Of a DNA stretch of 64,000 nt, positions 41,407 to 50,432 are shown one piece after another. Both the position numbers and the translations under genes were made by a program. Origin of the DNA: an uncultured Muribaculaceae bacterium. Its GTDB lineage: Bacteria; Bacteroidota; Bacteroidia; Bacteroidales; Muribaculaceae. The stretch lies in the NCBI GenBank assembly GCA_944321685.1, contig CALUMH010000002.1, positions 62,001 through 126,000 on the forward strand. Direction: 5' to 3'. Position 1 is the first letter of the stretch. Every line of letters begins with the position of its first letter. The notes under the pieces are model-generated. The model was not told the origin of the DNA, searched no databases, and saw only the letters and a program-made list of their open reading frames with translations.

Positions 41407-41506
41407 CAAGCGGAAAGGTGCGTGTCTCCATACCGGCTTTCGTGCTGCGCAGGCTGTGGTTGGGCTTCTTTCCAATGGTTTGTGTAATAATTGATTAAGC
41501 GTGGCG

Positions 41507-42424
41507 ATGAATGACCAATCGATAGTTTATCATATTCCTGCCTTGCTCGACGAAAGCATGGCAGGGCTTAATATTGTTCCGGGCGGCACATATGTCGATG
41601 TGACTTTTGGCGGCGGCGGGCATTCCCGTGCCATAATTTCCCGCCTCGGAGAAGAAGGCAGGTTGTATGGTTTCGATCAAGACATGGACGCATATGCCAA
41701 CCGTATCGACGACCCGCGGTTTACGTTCGTGCATGGCAATTTTGCCTATATGAGGAATTTTCTGCGCTATTACGGCGTGGAGGCTGTCGATGGCATTATT
41801 GCCGACCTTGGAGTGTCGTTCCACCATTTCGATGATGCGGCTCGCGGTTTTTCGTTCCGGGCCGACGCCCCGCTTGATATGCGCATGAACCGTGACGGGA
41901 GCCGACGTGCCGCCGATTTGCTTGCCGATGCAACCGAGGAGCAGATTGCCGACTGGTTCTATAATTATGGCGAGCTTAAACAGTCGCGCCGCATGGCCGG
42001 GGCGATAGTCAAGTCGCGCATGGCGGGCATTCCTGTCGATACCGTCGGTCGCTTGCTCGATGTGGTGAAGCCGTTCATAAAACCTTCGCAAGAAAAAAAA
42101 GAACTTGCACAAGTGTTCCAGGCATTGCGCATAGCCGTAAACGATGAACTCGGGGCATTGCGATCGATGCTTGAACAGGCGTTGCAGGTGTTGCGCCCGG
42201 GCGGACGGCTTGTGGTGATAACTTACCATTCGCTCGAAGATCGTATGGTTAAGAATTTCATAAGGAGCGGCAATGTGGATGGCAAAGTCGAAAAAGACTT
42301 TTACGGGAGGATTGATACTCCGTTCAAGGCTGTAAATAACAAGGTTATACAACCCGGCGAGGAAGAGGTTGCACGAAATCCGCGCTCACGCAGTGCCAAG
42401 TTGCGCATAGCCGAGAAGATTTAA
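41507..42424 (+). CDS. rsmH: 16S rRNA (cytosine-1402-N4)-methyltransferase RsmH
   Basis: 305 residues from ATG at 41507 (a GTG two codons earlier also reads as a start). S-adenosylmethionine-dependent methyltransferase acting on 16S rRNA; classic first or second gene of the dcw cluster (mraW). Motifs: HIPALLDESMAGL, VDVTFGGGGHSRAI (28-41, SAM-binding), GFDQDMDAY, GIIADLGVS, DAPLDMRMNR (the proline-rich turn), ELAQVFQALRIAVNDEL and GGRLVVITYHSLEDRMVK. Usual length. Followed by ftsL-like after 48 bp. No mraZ upstream, unlike the common cluster order. Confidence 0.96.
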   Translation: MNDQSIVYHIPALLDESMAGLNIVPGGTYVDVTFGGGGHSRAIISRLGEEGRLYGFDQDMDAYANRIDDPRFTFVHGNFAYMRNFLRYYGVEAVDGIIADLGVSFHHFDDAARGFSFRADAPLDMRMNRDGSRRAADLLADATEEQIADWFYNYGELKQSRRMAGAIVKSRMAGIPVDTVGRLLDVVKPFIKPSQEKKELAQVFQALRIAVNDELGALRSMLEQALQVLRPGGRLVVITYHSLEDRMVKNFIRSGNVDGKVEKDFYGRIDTPFKAVNNKVIQPGEEEVARNPRSRSAKLRIAEKI

Positions 42425-42472
42425 TAAAGAGAGTAACGGAAAGGTACGCATCACATAAAAATTTGAAGTAAA

Positions 42473-42829
42473 ATGGCAAAAAACATTTTCATGTCGGGCA
42501 TCAATGTCGTGTTCGGATGGCTGTGGAACATACTCGGCGGTAAAATCATTACCGTTAACTTCTTGCGGCGGCATTTTGCCAAGATTGCCGTGGTGCTGTT
42601 TGTGGTGTTCGGGTTCATAGCCAACCGTTTTTCGGGTATGCTTGAAATGCGCCGTATCGACAACCTCGAAGGCGACTTGAAGTCGATGCAATCGGAGTAC
42701 ATATTGTCGAGTGCCGATTATTTCTCGAAAATACGTGAGAGGACAATGAAGCAGCTTGTCGATACCTTGCAGCTCGACCTTGATGTTCCGCAACAGCCAC
42801 CTTATATATTGAAAGACGACGATGAGTAA
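42473..42829 (+). CDS. ftsL: FtsL-like cell division protein
   Basis: 118 residues. Bitopic membrane protein: cytoplasmic N-terminus (1-35), membrane helix about 37-52 (KIAVVLFVVFGFIA) and a helical periplasmic segment with heptad-like residues (55-110). Sequence similarity to proteobacterial FtsL is weak, as usual; call rests on size, topology and position between rsmH and ftsI. It acts with FtsB/FtsQ-type partners in activating septal synthesis. Its stop overlaps ftsI by 8 bp. Confidence 0.78.
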   Translation: MAKNIFMSGINVVFGWLWNILGGKIITVNFLRRHFAKIAVVLFVVFGFIANRFSGMLEMRRIDNLEGDLKSMQSEYILSSADYFSKIRERTMKQLVDTLQLDLDVPQQPPYILKDDDE

Positions 42830-44966
42830 AAAAAAGCATAAGAAAAACAAGCGTCACATATTGTGGCGTTATTTCCTTATTTCTTTGGCTATTACCATAG
42901 TTTCGGCAGTGGCTGTGTTCCGCCTGTTCCAGACGACAGTCATCAAAGCCGACCGGTGGAACGAGAAGGCCATGGAGTCGTTTGGCGACGTGATACCATC
43001 GATACCCGAGCGTGGAAAGATACTTGCCGACGATGGCTCGATACTTGCAGCCAACGTGGTGTTTTACGATGCCAAAATCGACTGGAAGAGCGAAGCGATA
43101 AAGCGCGATACTTTTTATAAATACCTGCCCGCGCTGTGCGACAGCCTTGCTGTGTTCTTCCCGGGCAAAATGACGGCCAAGCAGTGGCAGAAGGAATTCA
43201 AGGGCAAATACAATGATGCCATCAATAATCCAAAGGCTCGCGGATTGCGTAATTATTCGCTTGCTTCAAATTTGTCGCAAAGCCGCCGCGACCGCTTGCG
43301 CAGTTTCCCTTTCTTCAACAAGGGGCGTGCCGCGTCGGGATTGGTGTTTACCGAACAGCTGCGCCGTTGCAAGCCTTACGGGTCGATTGCTTCGCGAAGT
43401 ATCGGCTCGGTTCATGCCGACAAGCTTGCCCTTGGTGACAACCGCCACGACGAGCAGGTGGTGATGCACGGTGTGTCGGGGCTTGAAATGTCGCTCGACT
43501 CGCTGCTTTACGGCCGGGAAGGGGAGATGCAGTCGGTGCAGTCAACGGTGCGCACTCTGCGGTGGGAACATGTGCCTGCCGTCAACGGGTATGATATAAT
43601 GACCTCGATAAACATAGGCATACAGGACATCGTTGAGCAGGAACTGTATGATATGTGCCTCGAAGCCGAGCCTATGTGGTGCTCGGCGGTGGTGATGGAC
43701 GTGGAAACGGGAGAAATAAAAGCCGTGTCGAATTTTGAGCGGCGCGATACTTTCGATGTGTCGAAAGGTTATGTCGAAGTGACTAACCATGCTTTTTTGC
43801 GATATGAAACCGGTTCGGTGATGAAGGTGATTTCGATGCTTGTGGCTCTTGAAGACGGCATTGTAGATAACGTGAACGAGCGTATTCCCACAGGGCGATC
43901 GTGGGCATATAGCGGCGGCCGTCCCATTACCGACGCTCATGCCGCCACCGACATGAGCATTACCGATGTCATTGCCCAGTCGTCAAACATAGGTATAGCA
44001 AAAATCATAACATCTAAATATGGGTCTAATCCCGTTGCGTTCAGGAACAGGCTCAAGGAGCTTGGATTTTTCGAGCCTCTCAACACAGGCATTGCCGGTG
44101 CGCATACGCCTATGATGTGGTTTGAAGGACATCCCAATTCCGACCGTATAGCCCTTTCGCGCATGGCTTATGGTTACGGAATGTCAACACCGCCCATCTA
44201 CACGCTTGCCATTTATAATGCCATTGCCGGAGGCGGACGGTTTGTACGCCCGAGGCTCGTCAAGCAGCTCATGCACGACGGTGTGGCCGATTCGGTGGTG
44301 AAAGTGAACTATGTGAGAGAGCGCATTTGCAGCGAGGAGAATGCACGCAAGTTGCGTGAAATGATGCACGCTGTGGTGCACGACCCTCATGGCACAGGCA
44401 AGAGCTTGCGTAACAGTGTGATAGACTTTGCAGGCAAAACAGGAACTGCATATGTTACCATAAACGGGCGTTATACGAGCATGAAGCGTTATTCGTTTTG
44501 CGGATTTTTCCCGTATGACAAGCCTAAGTATTCGTGCATCGTGGTGTTTGAACGCGGCAAGTATGGTGCGGCTCGCAGCAGCGGCAGGGTGTTCAGGGAA
44601 ATAGCCATGAAGATGCACGCCCGCGGAATGCTCGATAACCGCAAGGAATATACTGCCGGAACAGATTCGCTCGGCGGCAAGCATGGCATGATGTATGCGA
44701 CTGCCACTTCCGGCAGGCACACTGCCCGCTCATTTGTTGACGTTGAGGCTGCTTCTACGCTTGGGCAGTTGCGCCGTCCGGGCAAAGTGGCCGCCGACGA
44801 GGTTCCCGATGTCATAGGCCTTGGCATACGCGATGCCATCGATGTGCTTGAGGGAGCCGGACTGATTGTGAAGTTCTCGGGTACAGGGTATGTGTACCGC
44901 CAAAGCCTGCAACCCGGTTCAAAATTGATAAAAGGTGCCGAGATACAATTGGCACTGCGTAATTGA
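42822..44966 (+). CDS. ftsI: Septal penicillin-binding protein (FtsI/PBP2-3 type) with PASTA domain
   Basis: 714 residues. Short basic cytoplasmic end (HKKNKRH), membrane anchor about 15-33, a PBP dimerisation domain and a transpeptidase domain with S332-V-M-K335 (active Ser), SSN (387-389) and KTG in FAGKTGTAYV. It cross-links septal peptidoglycan and is the target of beta-lactams. A C-terminal PASTA domain (about 660-714; VPDVIGLGIRDAIDVLEGAG) is present, a feature of Bacteroidota and Gram-positive PBPs. Overlaps ftsL by 8 bp. This is the only PASTA seen near the Ser/Thr kinase operon. Confidence 0.93.
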   Translation: MSKKKHKKNKRHILWRYFLISLAITIVSAVAVFRLFQTTVIKADRWNEKAMESFGDVIPSIPERGKILADDGSILAANVVFYDAKIDWKSEAIKRDTFYKYLPALCDSLAVFFPGKMTAKQWQKEFKGKYNDAINNPKARGLRNYSLASNLSQSRRDRLRSFPFFNKGRAASGLVFTEQLRRCKPYGSIASRSIGSVHADKLALGDNRHDEQVVMHGVSGLEMSLDSLLYGREGEMQSVQSTVRTLRWEHVPAVNGYDIMTSINIGIQDIVEQELYDMCLEAEPMWCSAVVMDVETGEIKAVSNFERRDTFDVSKGYVEVTNHAFLRYETGSVMKVISMLVALEDGIVDNVNERIPTGRSWAYSGGRPITDAHAATDMSITDVIAQSSNIGIAKIITSKYGSNPVAFRNRLKELGFFEPLNTGIAGAHTPMMWFEGHPNSDRIALSRMAYGYGMSTPPIYTLAIYNAIAGGGRFVRPRLVKQLMHDGVADSVVKVNYVRERICSEENARKLREMMHAVVHDPHGTGKSLRNSVIDFAGKTGTAYVTINGRYTSMKRYSFCGFFPYDKPKYSCIVVFERGKYGAARSSGRVFREIAMKMHARGMLDNRKEYTAGTDSLGGKHGMMYATATSGRHTARSFVDVEAASTLGQLRRPGKVAADEVPDVIGLGIRDAIDVLEGAGLIVKFSGTGYVYRQSLQPGSKLIKGAEIQLALRN

Positions 44967-44992
44967 TTCTATACTTAGAAATTATTTGAGAT

Positions 44993-46462
44993 ATGTTATT
45001 GACCGAATTGTTGAAACCGTTGAAGGCAACCTCGTTTGCTGGCCGCCCCATCGACGGTGTCGAGATAAGCGACCTGGTGTGTGACTCACGGCATGTGGTG
45101 CCGGGGGCAATGTTTGTGGCTGTAAGGGGTGTCGCAGTCGATGCCCATAAGTTTATACCGCAGGTGGCGGCCGCAGGCGCGGTTGCCGTGGTGTGTGAGC
45201 AGTTGCCCGACGATATTTCTCCCGACGTGTGTTATATAACTGTTGCCAACAGCACCGTTGCGCTTGCATTGCTTGCTGCCGAGTGGAACGGAAATCCGTC
45301 GGAAAAACTCAGTCTCGTGGGCGTCACCGGTACCAATGGCAAGACCACGACTGCTACCTTGCTTTATGAAATGGCCCAATTGCTGGGTTTCAAGGCCGGG
45401 CTTATATCCACTGTGCGCAATATCATCGACAAGACGGTGGTTCATGCCGACCAGACGACCCCCGACCCGTTGACTCTCAATCGCTTGCTCCGGGAGATGG
45501 TTGAGGCCGGTTGCAGTTATGCATTCATGGAAGTGAGCTCTCATTCCTGCGTGCAACATCGCATCGACGGGTTGAAATTCAGTGGAGGCATTTTCACAAA
45601 TCTTACGCGCGACCATCTCGACTACCATAAAACGGTTGAAAATTACATCAATGCCAAGAAGAGTTTCTTCGACTCGCTGCCTGCCGATGCATTTGCGTTG
45701 GTGAACATCGATGACAAGGTAGGCACGGTGATGGTGCAAAACAGCCGAGCACGCAAGTACACTTATTCGTTGCGTTCGATGGCCGATTTCAAGGGCAAGA
45801 TAATTGAAAGTCGGCTTAACGGTACGTTATTGAATATCAACGACAAGGAAATCGAGGTGCTGTTTACTGGGCGTTTCAATGCCTATAACCTTACTGCCGT
45901 GTATGGTGCGTCGCTGCTGCTGGGATTTCCCGAAGACGAAGTGGCTGTGAAGATGAGTATGCTTGTGCCTGTGGCCGGACGTTTCCAAACACTGCTTTCG
46001 CCGCGAGGGTACACTGCAATCGTCGATTACGCACATACGCCCGATGCACTTGTGAATGTGCTTAATGCCATTCGCGAGGTTACCGGTACCACGGGGCACA
46101 TTATCACTGTGGTGGGAGCCGGAGGCAACCGCGACAAGGGCAAACGCCCCATCATGGCCAAAGAGGCTGCCATGCGCAGCGACCGCCTTATTCTCACCAG
46201 CGACAATCCTCGCTTTGAGGATCCCGAGGAGATATTGCGCGACATGGAAGCCGGGCTTGATGATGAGGCTCGTCGCCACACGCTCAAGATTACCGACCGC
46301 CGTGAGGCCATCAAGGCGGCGACCTGCTTTGCCGACCCTGGCGACGTGGTGCTTGTGGCAGGTAAGGGGCATGAAGATTACCAGGAGGTTAAGGGCGTGA
46401 AGCACCACTTCGACGATAAAGAGGTGATAGAAGCCATATTCGAGGAAGAGAAAAAAGGTTAA
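44993..46462 (+). CDS. murE: UDP-N-acetylmuramoyl-tripeptide synthetase MurE
   Basis: 489 residues. Adds the third residue to UDP-MurNAc-L-Ala-D-Glu using ATP. Mur ligase motifs: GVTGTNGKTTTATLLYE, the carbamylated-lysine region, and DYAHTPDALVNVL. The selectivity motif is DNPR (in LTSDNPRFED), which marks meso-diaminopimelate-adding enzymes, so the cell wall should be of the DAP type. Third gene in the peptidoglycan run, 26 bp after ftsI. Length as expected. Confidence 0.97.
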   Translation: MLLTELLKPLKATSFAGRPIDGVEISDLVCDSRHVVPGAMFVAVRGVAVDAHKFIPQVAAAGAVAVVCEQLPDDISPDVCYITVANSTVALALLAAEWNGNPSEKLSLVGVTGTNGKTTTATLLYEMAQLLGFKAGLISTVRNIIDKTVVHADQTTPDPLTLNRLLREMVEAGCSYAFMEVSSHSCVQHRIDGLKFSGGIFTNLTRDHLDYHKTVENYINAKKSFFDSLPADAFALVNIDDKVGTVMVQNSRARKYTYSLRSMADFKGKIIESRLNGTLLNINDKEIEVLFTGRFNAYNLTAVYGASLLLGFPEDEVAVKMSMLVPVAGRFQTLLSPRGYTAIVDYAHTPDALVNVLNAIREVTGTTGHIITVVGAGGNRDKGKRPIMAKEAAMRSDRLILTSDNPRFEDPEEILRDMEAGLDDEARRHTLKITDRREAIKAATCFADPGDVVLVAGKGHEDYQEVKGVKHHFDDKEVIEAIFEEEKKG

Positions 46463-46485
46463 TTAGAAGTAGTAGAAGGTACTCC

Positions 46486-47739
46486 ATGCTGTATTATCTG
46501 TTTCAATATTTAGAGCAAATCGACTTTCCCGGGGCGGGGCTTATGAATTACCTCACTTTCCGCTCGGGGGTGGCGTTGCTGTTGTCATTGTTCATTGCCA
46601 CTGTCATAGGTCGCCGCATCATTGACCGCCTGCAACTTATGCAGGTGGGTGAAATAGTGCGTGACTTGGGCCTTGAGGGGCAAATGAGCAAAAAAGGTAC
46701 CCCCACAATGGGAGGCATAATCATAATAATTTCTATTCTTGTGCCTTGCCTGCTTGTGGCGCGGTTAGACAATATATACATGATACTTATGCTTGTTTCC
46801 ACCGTGTGGCTTGGTTCGCTCGGGTTTGCCGATGATTATATAAAGGTTGCCCATCACGACAAGGACGGGCTGAAGGGCAAGTTCAAGATTGTGGGGCAAG
46901 TGGGGCTTGGCCTAATTGTAGGGTTGACGATGTACCTCAGCCCCGACATCGTAATGCGCGAGAATGTGGAAACCCGTGTGGCCGACCATGAGATAGTGGT
47001 GAGCCACAAAAACGAGGATATAAAGGCTGCGCAGACCACAATCCCGTTTGTCAAGAACAATAATTTCGACTATGCCAGTCTCACCAAGTGGCTTGGCGAC
47101 AATGCCGAGACGGGCGGTTGGATTGTGTTTATACTTGTTACCATATTCGTGGTTGCGGCGGTGAGCAACGGCGCAAACCTCACCGACGGGCTTGACGGAC
47201 TTGCCACAGGAACTTCGGCGATAATAGGTGTCGCCCTTGCCATAATGTGTTACCTTGGCGGCAACGTGATATATTCGTCATACTTGAATATCATGTACAT
47301 ACCCGAGAGTTCCGAGCTTGTGGTGTTTGCCGCGGCGTTTATTGGTGCTACCATAGGCTTCCTGTGGTATAATTCCTACCCGGCCCAAGTGTTCATGGGC
47401 GACACCGGCAGCCTCACGCTTGGCGGGCTGATAGCGGTGTTTGCAATTCTAATACGCAAGGAATTGCTCATCCCCATCATGTGCGCCATATTCCTCGTTG
47501 AAGACTTGTCGGTGATGGTGCAGGTAGCATATTTCAAATACACCAAAAAGAAAACCGGTACAGGGCGGCGCATTTTCAAGATGACGCCATTGCATCACCA
47601 TTTCCAGGTGCAAGGTAGTTCACAAGCCTTGATAAAACGTCCTGCAAATGCAGTTCCCGAACCAAAGATAGTGATGCGTTTTTGTATAGTTGCCATATTC
47701 CTGGCGGCATTGACGTTTGTAACATTGAAGATAAGATGA
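46486..47739 (+). CDS. mraY: Phospho-N-acetylmuramoyl-pentapeptide transferase MraY
   Basis: 417 residues, polytopic (about 10 helices). Transfers phospho-MurNAc-pentapeptide to undecaprenyl phosphate, making lipid I at the inner membrane. Conserved cytoplasmic loops: KKGTPTMGGIIII, FADDYIKVAHHDKDGLKGK, NLTDGLDGLATG, NSYPAQVFMGDTGSLTLGG and MTPLHHHFQ. A loop of about 60 residues between helices (about 150-210) is longer than in E. coli. Stop codon overlaps the murD ATG (ATGA). Confidence 0.96.
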   Translation: MLYYLFQYLEQIDFPGAGLMNYLTFRSGVALLLSLFIATVIGRRIIDRLQLMQVGEIVRDLGLEGQMSKKGTPTMGGIIIIISILVPCLLVARLDNIYMILMLVSTVWLGSLGFADDYIKVAHHDKDGLKGKFKIVGQVGLGLIVGLTMYLSPDIVMRENVETRVADHEIVVSHKNEDIKAAQTTIPFVKNNNFDYASLTKWLGDNAETGGWIVFILVTIFVVAAVSNGANLTDGLDGLATGTSAIIGVALAIMCYLGGNVIYSSYLNIMYIPESSELVVFAAAFIGATIGFLWYNSYPAQVFMGDTGSLTLGGLIAVFAILIRKELLIPIMCAIFLVEDLSVMVQVAYFKYTKKKTGTGRRIFKMTPLHHHFQVQGSSQALIKRPANAVPEPKIVMRFCIVAIFLAALTFVTLKIR

Positions 47740-49109
47740 TGACTGTAAAAAACGATATGAAGAAACGGATAGTTGTGCTTGGCGGCGGCGAAAGCGGTGT
47801 GGGTGCCGCAGTGCTTGCCAAGGTGAAGGGTTATGATACTTTTTTGTCTGATTCGGGCAAGGTGGCTCCCAAGTATGCGGCCATGCTCGACGAGCATGGC
47901 GTGGAGTGGGAAGACGGCGGGCACACCGAGTCGCGCGTATTGTGTGCCGATGAAGTGGTGAAAAGCCCCGGCATACCCAATGATGCGCCTATAATTGTGA
48001 AACTGCGGAGCAAGAATATCCCTGTCATATCGGAAATTGAATTTGCCGGACGTTTCACCGATGCCAAGATGGTGTGCATAACAGGCAGCAACGGAAAGAC
48101 TACCACTACATTGCTCACATATCACATTCTTAAGGAGGCCGGCCTCGATGTGGGGCTTGCAGGAAACGTGGGGCGCAGCCTTGCCTTGCAGGTTGCAACC
48201 GGGCATCACGACGTGTATGTGATAGAATTGAGCAGTTTCCAACTCGACAATATGTATGAATTTAAAGCCAACATAGCAGTGCTTTTAAACATAACCCCCG
48301 ACCATCTTGACCGTTACGATCATAAGATGGAGAATTACGTGGCTGCCAAATTCCGCATTTTGCAGAACCAGACGGGCGATGATTCATTCATATTTTGGGA
48401 AAACGACCCCATTATTGCCGCACAATTGAAGCGGTTGAAAGTGGAAGCCCGGATGTACCCGTTCTCGGAGCAATACGATCCCGAGGCGGCTGCTTATATC
48501 GACCCTGACGGGGAAATGGTGTTGCGCGGAGGTGACACCGACCTTGTAATCGACAAGAACGACCTTGCACTGAAAGGTTTGCACAATATGTTCAATTCGA
48601 TGGCCGCCGGATTGTCGGCATCGATACTTGACATTAAGAAAGATGTAATACGGCGCGCACTCGAAGACTTTGAAGCCGTGGAGCATCGTTTGGAATATGT
48701 GCGGACGTTGGATGGCGTTCGTTATGTCAACGACTCGAAGGCTACCAACGTCAATTCGTGCTGGTATGCGCTTGAAAGCATGACGACTCCTGTGGTGCTG
48801 ATACTCGGCGGCAAGGATAAAGGGAACGATTACAGCGAGATTGAGAAGTTTGTAAAAGATAAAGTTCACGCAATTGTGTGCCTTGGTGTCGATAACGGCA
48901 AGTTACACTCGTTTTTCGACGGTAAGGTGCCGGTAGTGGAAGATGCCGGTAGCATGAAAGAGGCTGTCGATAAATGCCGGGCATTTGCCCATGAAGGCGA
49001 CACGGTGTTGTTGTCGCCATGTTGTGCAAGTTTCGACCTGTTCAAGAGCTACGAAGACCGCGGTTGCCAATTCAAGGCGTGTGTGAATGCATTGGAAGAG
49101 AAAATATAA
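47736..49109 (+). CDS. murD: UDP-N-acetylmuramoylalanine--D-glutamate ligase MurD
   Basis: 457 residues from the ATG at 47736, overlapping the mraY stop; homology proper starts at MKKRIVVLGGGESG (ATG at 47757), which is an alternative start. Adds D-glutamate to UDP-MurNAc-L-Ala. Features: N-terminal nucleotide-like fold VVLGGGESGVGAAVL, ATP loop ITGSNGKTTTTLLTY, ELSSFQLDNM, NITPDHLDRYD, NDSKATNVNSCWYALES and LILGGKDKGNDY. The long frame to 47682 lies inside mraY and is not the start. Confidence 0.95.
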   Translation: MMTVKNDMKKRIVVLGGGESGVGAAVLAKVKGYDTFLSDSGKVAPKYAAMLDEHGVEWEDGGHTESRVLCADEVVKSPGIPNDAPIIVKLRSKNIPVISEIEFAGRFTDAKMVCITGSNGKTTTTLLTYHILKEAGLDVGLAGNVGRSLALQVATGHHDVYVIELSSFQLDNMYEFKANIAVLLNITPDHLDRYDHKMENYVAAKFRILQNQTGDDSFIFWENDPIIAAQLKRLKVEARMYPFSEQYDPEAAAYIDPDGEMVLRGGDTDLVIDKNDLALKGLHNMFNSMAAGLSASILDIKKDVIRRALEDFEAVEHRLEYVRTLDGVRYVNDSKATNVNSCWYALESMTTPVVLILGGKDKGNDYSEIEKFVKDKVHAIVCLGVDNGKLHSFFDGKVPVVEDAGSMKEAVDKCRAFAHEGDTVLLSPCCASFDLFKSYEDRGCQFKACVNALEEKI

Positions 49110-49124
49110 CAAATAGGAGTATAT

Positions 49125-50417
49125 ATGGAAGCTGAGGTTGGCAATACCGATAAAGTCAAGGCGCGTAACCGTTACGGCGATCCGTGGATATGGGGCATAT
49201 ATTGTACGTTATGCCTTGTCTCGGTGGTCGAGGCGTTTAGCGCGTCGATACAGCAAGTGGGTACTGCCGGGATATACGGCCCCATAGGCAAGCACGTGGT
49301 GACGTTGCTTGTGGGTGCGGCGGCACTGTTTGTTACGCAGCTCATTTCATTCAAGCGCAAGGTGTTCACTTGGTGTATAGTGGGGTTTGCCGTTATTACG
49401 CTTGTGGCTCTTGTGTATGTGATGGAACATGGGCAGATGATCAACGGAGCCATGCGCTCGTTGTCGTTTTTCGGGTTTTCGGTACAGCCTGCCGAGCTTG
49501 CCAAGCTCGCCACGGTATTGCTTGTGGCTTTTATCATGTCGCGTTACCAGGAACCGGGCGGAGTGCGCAACATAGGTGTGGCGCTTAGCGCTTTTGTGGT
49601 GTTGCTCTTCGGCGGATTTACCTACAAGCAAGGGTTCACCAATACAGCCATTCTCATGAGCATCAGTCTTTCGATGATGCTTATAGGTGGCGTGCAGGTT
49701 AAGAAATTCATTGTCGTGCTGCTTGTGTATGGCATTGCGGCGGCGGGGTATATGGCTTGGCAGAAGAGCGGTGATGACGATACCGGCGGTGGGGCGGTGG
49801 TTGCCGAGAATGTCGATGCGAAAGTCACAAGCCGCAGCACCACGCGCGAGAACCGCATAGCGCGTTTCGACTGGAACGAGGATACCTGTCTTGAGCATCC
49901 GTTGACCGATATGTATAAGCAAGAGCAGTATGCCTATATGGCGCGTGCTCACGGAGGCATATTCGGCGTGTTTCCCGGCAATTCGCGCGAGAGCAGCCGT
50001 TTGCCGCTTGCTTTCTCCGATTATATTTATTCGATTATCATCGAGGAGATGGGACTTATCGGCGGCCTTGCTGTGCTGGGGCTTTTCCTTGCCTTGCTTG
50101 CCCGTGCCGGGCGCATAGCGCAGCGGTGTACGCGTGCTTTCCCTGCGTTGCTCGTGCTGGGCATGGCGGTGATGATTACCATACAGGCGTTGTCGCACAT
50201 AGCCATCAATTGCGGCATGGTGCCTGTTTCGGGCCAGCCGTTGCCGCTTATTTCGGCCGGCGGCTCGTCGATAGTGGTAATCAATATAGCATTCGGCGTG
50301 ATGATAGGAGTGAGCAAATATGCCACCCAGCGCGATGAAAACGGCCGCGTGGAACTTGTCGGCAGCGATGACAGGTCGCGGGTGCTTCAAGCCGAGAACC
50401 CCACTCAAGTGAAATAG
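49125..50417 (+). CDS. ftsW: Septal peptidoglycan polymerase FtsW (SEDS family)
   Basis: 430 residues, multi-helix inner membrane protein. SEDS glycosyltransferase that polymerises lipid II at the septum with FtsI. Family signs: SFFGFSVQPAELAKLATVLL (about 110-130; the usual QPSE region is QPAE), the large periplasmic loop after FPGNSRESSRLPLAFSDYIYSIIIEEMG with the conserved catalytic-loop Asp, and INCGMVPVSGQPLPLISAGGSS. It lacks the long basic tail of some FtsW proteins. 15 bp after murD and 15 bp before murG. Confidence 0.94.
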   Translation: MEAEVGNTDKVKARNRYGDPWIWGIYCTLCLVSVVEAFSASIQQVGTAGIYGPIGKHVVTLLVGAAALFVTQLISFKRKVFTWCIVGFAVITLVALVYVMEHGQMINGAMRSLSFFGFSVQPAELAKLATVLLVAFIMSRYQEPGGVRNIGVALSAFVVLLFGGFTYKQGFTNTAILMSISLSMMLIGGVQVKKFIVVLLVYGIAAAGYMAWQKSGDDDTGGGAVVAENVDAKVTSRSTTRENRIARFDWNEDTCLEHPLTDMYKQEQYAYMARAHGGIFGVFPGNSRESSRLPLAFSDYIYSIIIEEMGLIGGLAVLGLFLALLARAGRIAQRCTRAFPALLVLGMAVMITIQALSHIAINCGMVPVSGQPLPLISAGGSSIVVINIAFGVMIGVSKYATQRDENGRVELVGSDDRSRVLQAENPTQVK

Positions 50418-50432
50418 AAAAGAACGTGTTTT

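Noticed and set aside
49347..50408. 353-codon minus-strand frame antisense to ftsW
   Set aside because: His/Arg-rich shadow of a gene with clear SEDS motifs; no promoter or family match.
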